Positions 33,507 to 33,737 of a DNA stretch of 33,737 nt are shown here, in pieces (position 1 is the stretch's first letter; the number at the start of each line of letters is the position of its first letter). A model generated the notes under the pieces. That model worked only from the letters and a program-made list of their open reading frames with translations, ran no database searches and was not told where the DNA came from. The stretch comes from an uncultured Saprospiraceae bacterium (GTDB lineage Bacteria > Bacteroidota > Bacteroidia > Chitinophagales > Saprospiraceae), in NCBI GenBank assembly GCA_937125475.1, contig CAKZLL010000256.1:1-33737 (forward strand), in the 5' to 3' direction. The translations under genes and the position numbers were made by a program.

Positions 33507-33737
33507 CGAATTTTTTATTTATATGAAGGAATGAGTAGTTTGTTTTAATGAAAATTAATTTGAAATTAAAAATTAAAATGAGAATGCCCAACTTTATTTA
33601 GTTGAGAATTGAGAATGGACTATTGAAAATGAAGGAAAAGTAAGGTATTTTAACAAAAAAAAGAGGCTGTCTCAAAAGTAATGAGATAGCCTCTTTTTCC
33701 TTGTGAGGAGTGTAATAATAGCTGGTGTTCTAGGCTA
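33507..33737. other. Right-edge intergenic region, no gene seen
   Basis: 231 bp holding the promoter region of the DUF4403/EAD/KAP run, the recurrent word TTGAGAATTGA (33602-33612) and a strong hairpin at 33658-33698. No coding frame is recognised; the neighbouring gene to the right is outside the window. Confidence 0.5.
33658..33698. terminator. Bidirectional terminator hairpin
   Basis: AAAAAGAGGCTGTCTCA (33658-33674) pairs with TGAGATAGCCTCTTTTT (33682-33698), 17 bp with one G-U wobble and a 7-base loop, with A and T runs on either side. It would stop transcripts entering the DUF4403 promoter region from the right or leaving it. The sequence GAGGCTGTCTCAAAAG also resembles the ends of some insertion sequences, so an IS end cannot be excluded at the edge. 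Confidence 0.75.

Overview
The window looks like a chromosome segment from an AT-rich member of the Bacteroidota, perhaps Saprospiria-like (inference). The evidence is a very large secreted protein with a C-terminal type IX secretion (T9SS) sorting domain, a TPR/membrane/HTH regulator of the Bacteroidota kind, a DUF4403 lipoprotein, the tpiA-prmA neighbourhood, and the lack of convincing Shine-Dalgarno sequences. No tRNA, rRNA, CRISPR array or intact transposase gene was seen.

Left third (1-13771). The 3' part of tpiA is followed by a strong hairpin and then prmA. Next is a two-gene molybdenum hydroxylase unit of the isoquinoline 1-oxidoreductase type: a [2Fe-2S] subunit and a Tat-exported molybdopterin subunit with an unusual Lys/Glu-rich insertion. 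A FemAB/GNAT-like protein, a stand-alone NadR-type nicotinamide riboside kinase and a membrane-anchored glucosaminidase follow. The glucosaminidase converges, through an 18-bp perfect inverted repeat, on a 2064-residue alpha-2-macroglobulin-like protein with a CTEQ thioester motif.

Middle (13772-27405). A plus-strand trio encodes a membrane protein with two RanBP2-type zinc fingers, an AcpH-like phosphodiesterase and a small NlpC/P60-like protein. It converges on a minus-strand trio: cyclase/kynurenine-formamidase family, VOC protein, secreted lipocalin-like protein. Around arfB lie two gene-free stretches with orphan plus-strand terminators (two small-RNA candidates, one behind an ECF-sigma-like promoter) and a 128-bp MITE-like inverted-repeat element. 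A 1824-residue secreted protein (BNR repeats, PKD, two LamG-containing modules, T9SS tail) is divergent from a TPR/TM/HTH regulator.

Right end (27428-33737). This is the most distinctive part: a tight minus-strand cluster of a DUF4403 lipoprotein, three small proteins made only of effector-associated domains (EAD11-like), and a KAP-family P-loop NTPase. The NTPase starts with two copies of the same domain, followed by a macro-like region and a membrane-inserted NTPase. This fits the design of EAD-NTPase biological conflict systems, in which small adaptors carry the same death-like domain as the effector/NTPase. One adaptor is a near copy of the tandem EAD head of the NTPase and is put out of frame by a single extra base in an A9 tract. 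It could be a decaying gene, a phase-variable gene, or one rescued by transcriptional slippage. A dispersed REP-like 22-bp palindrome occurs at both ends of the window in opposite orientation.
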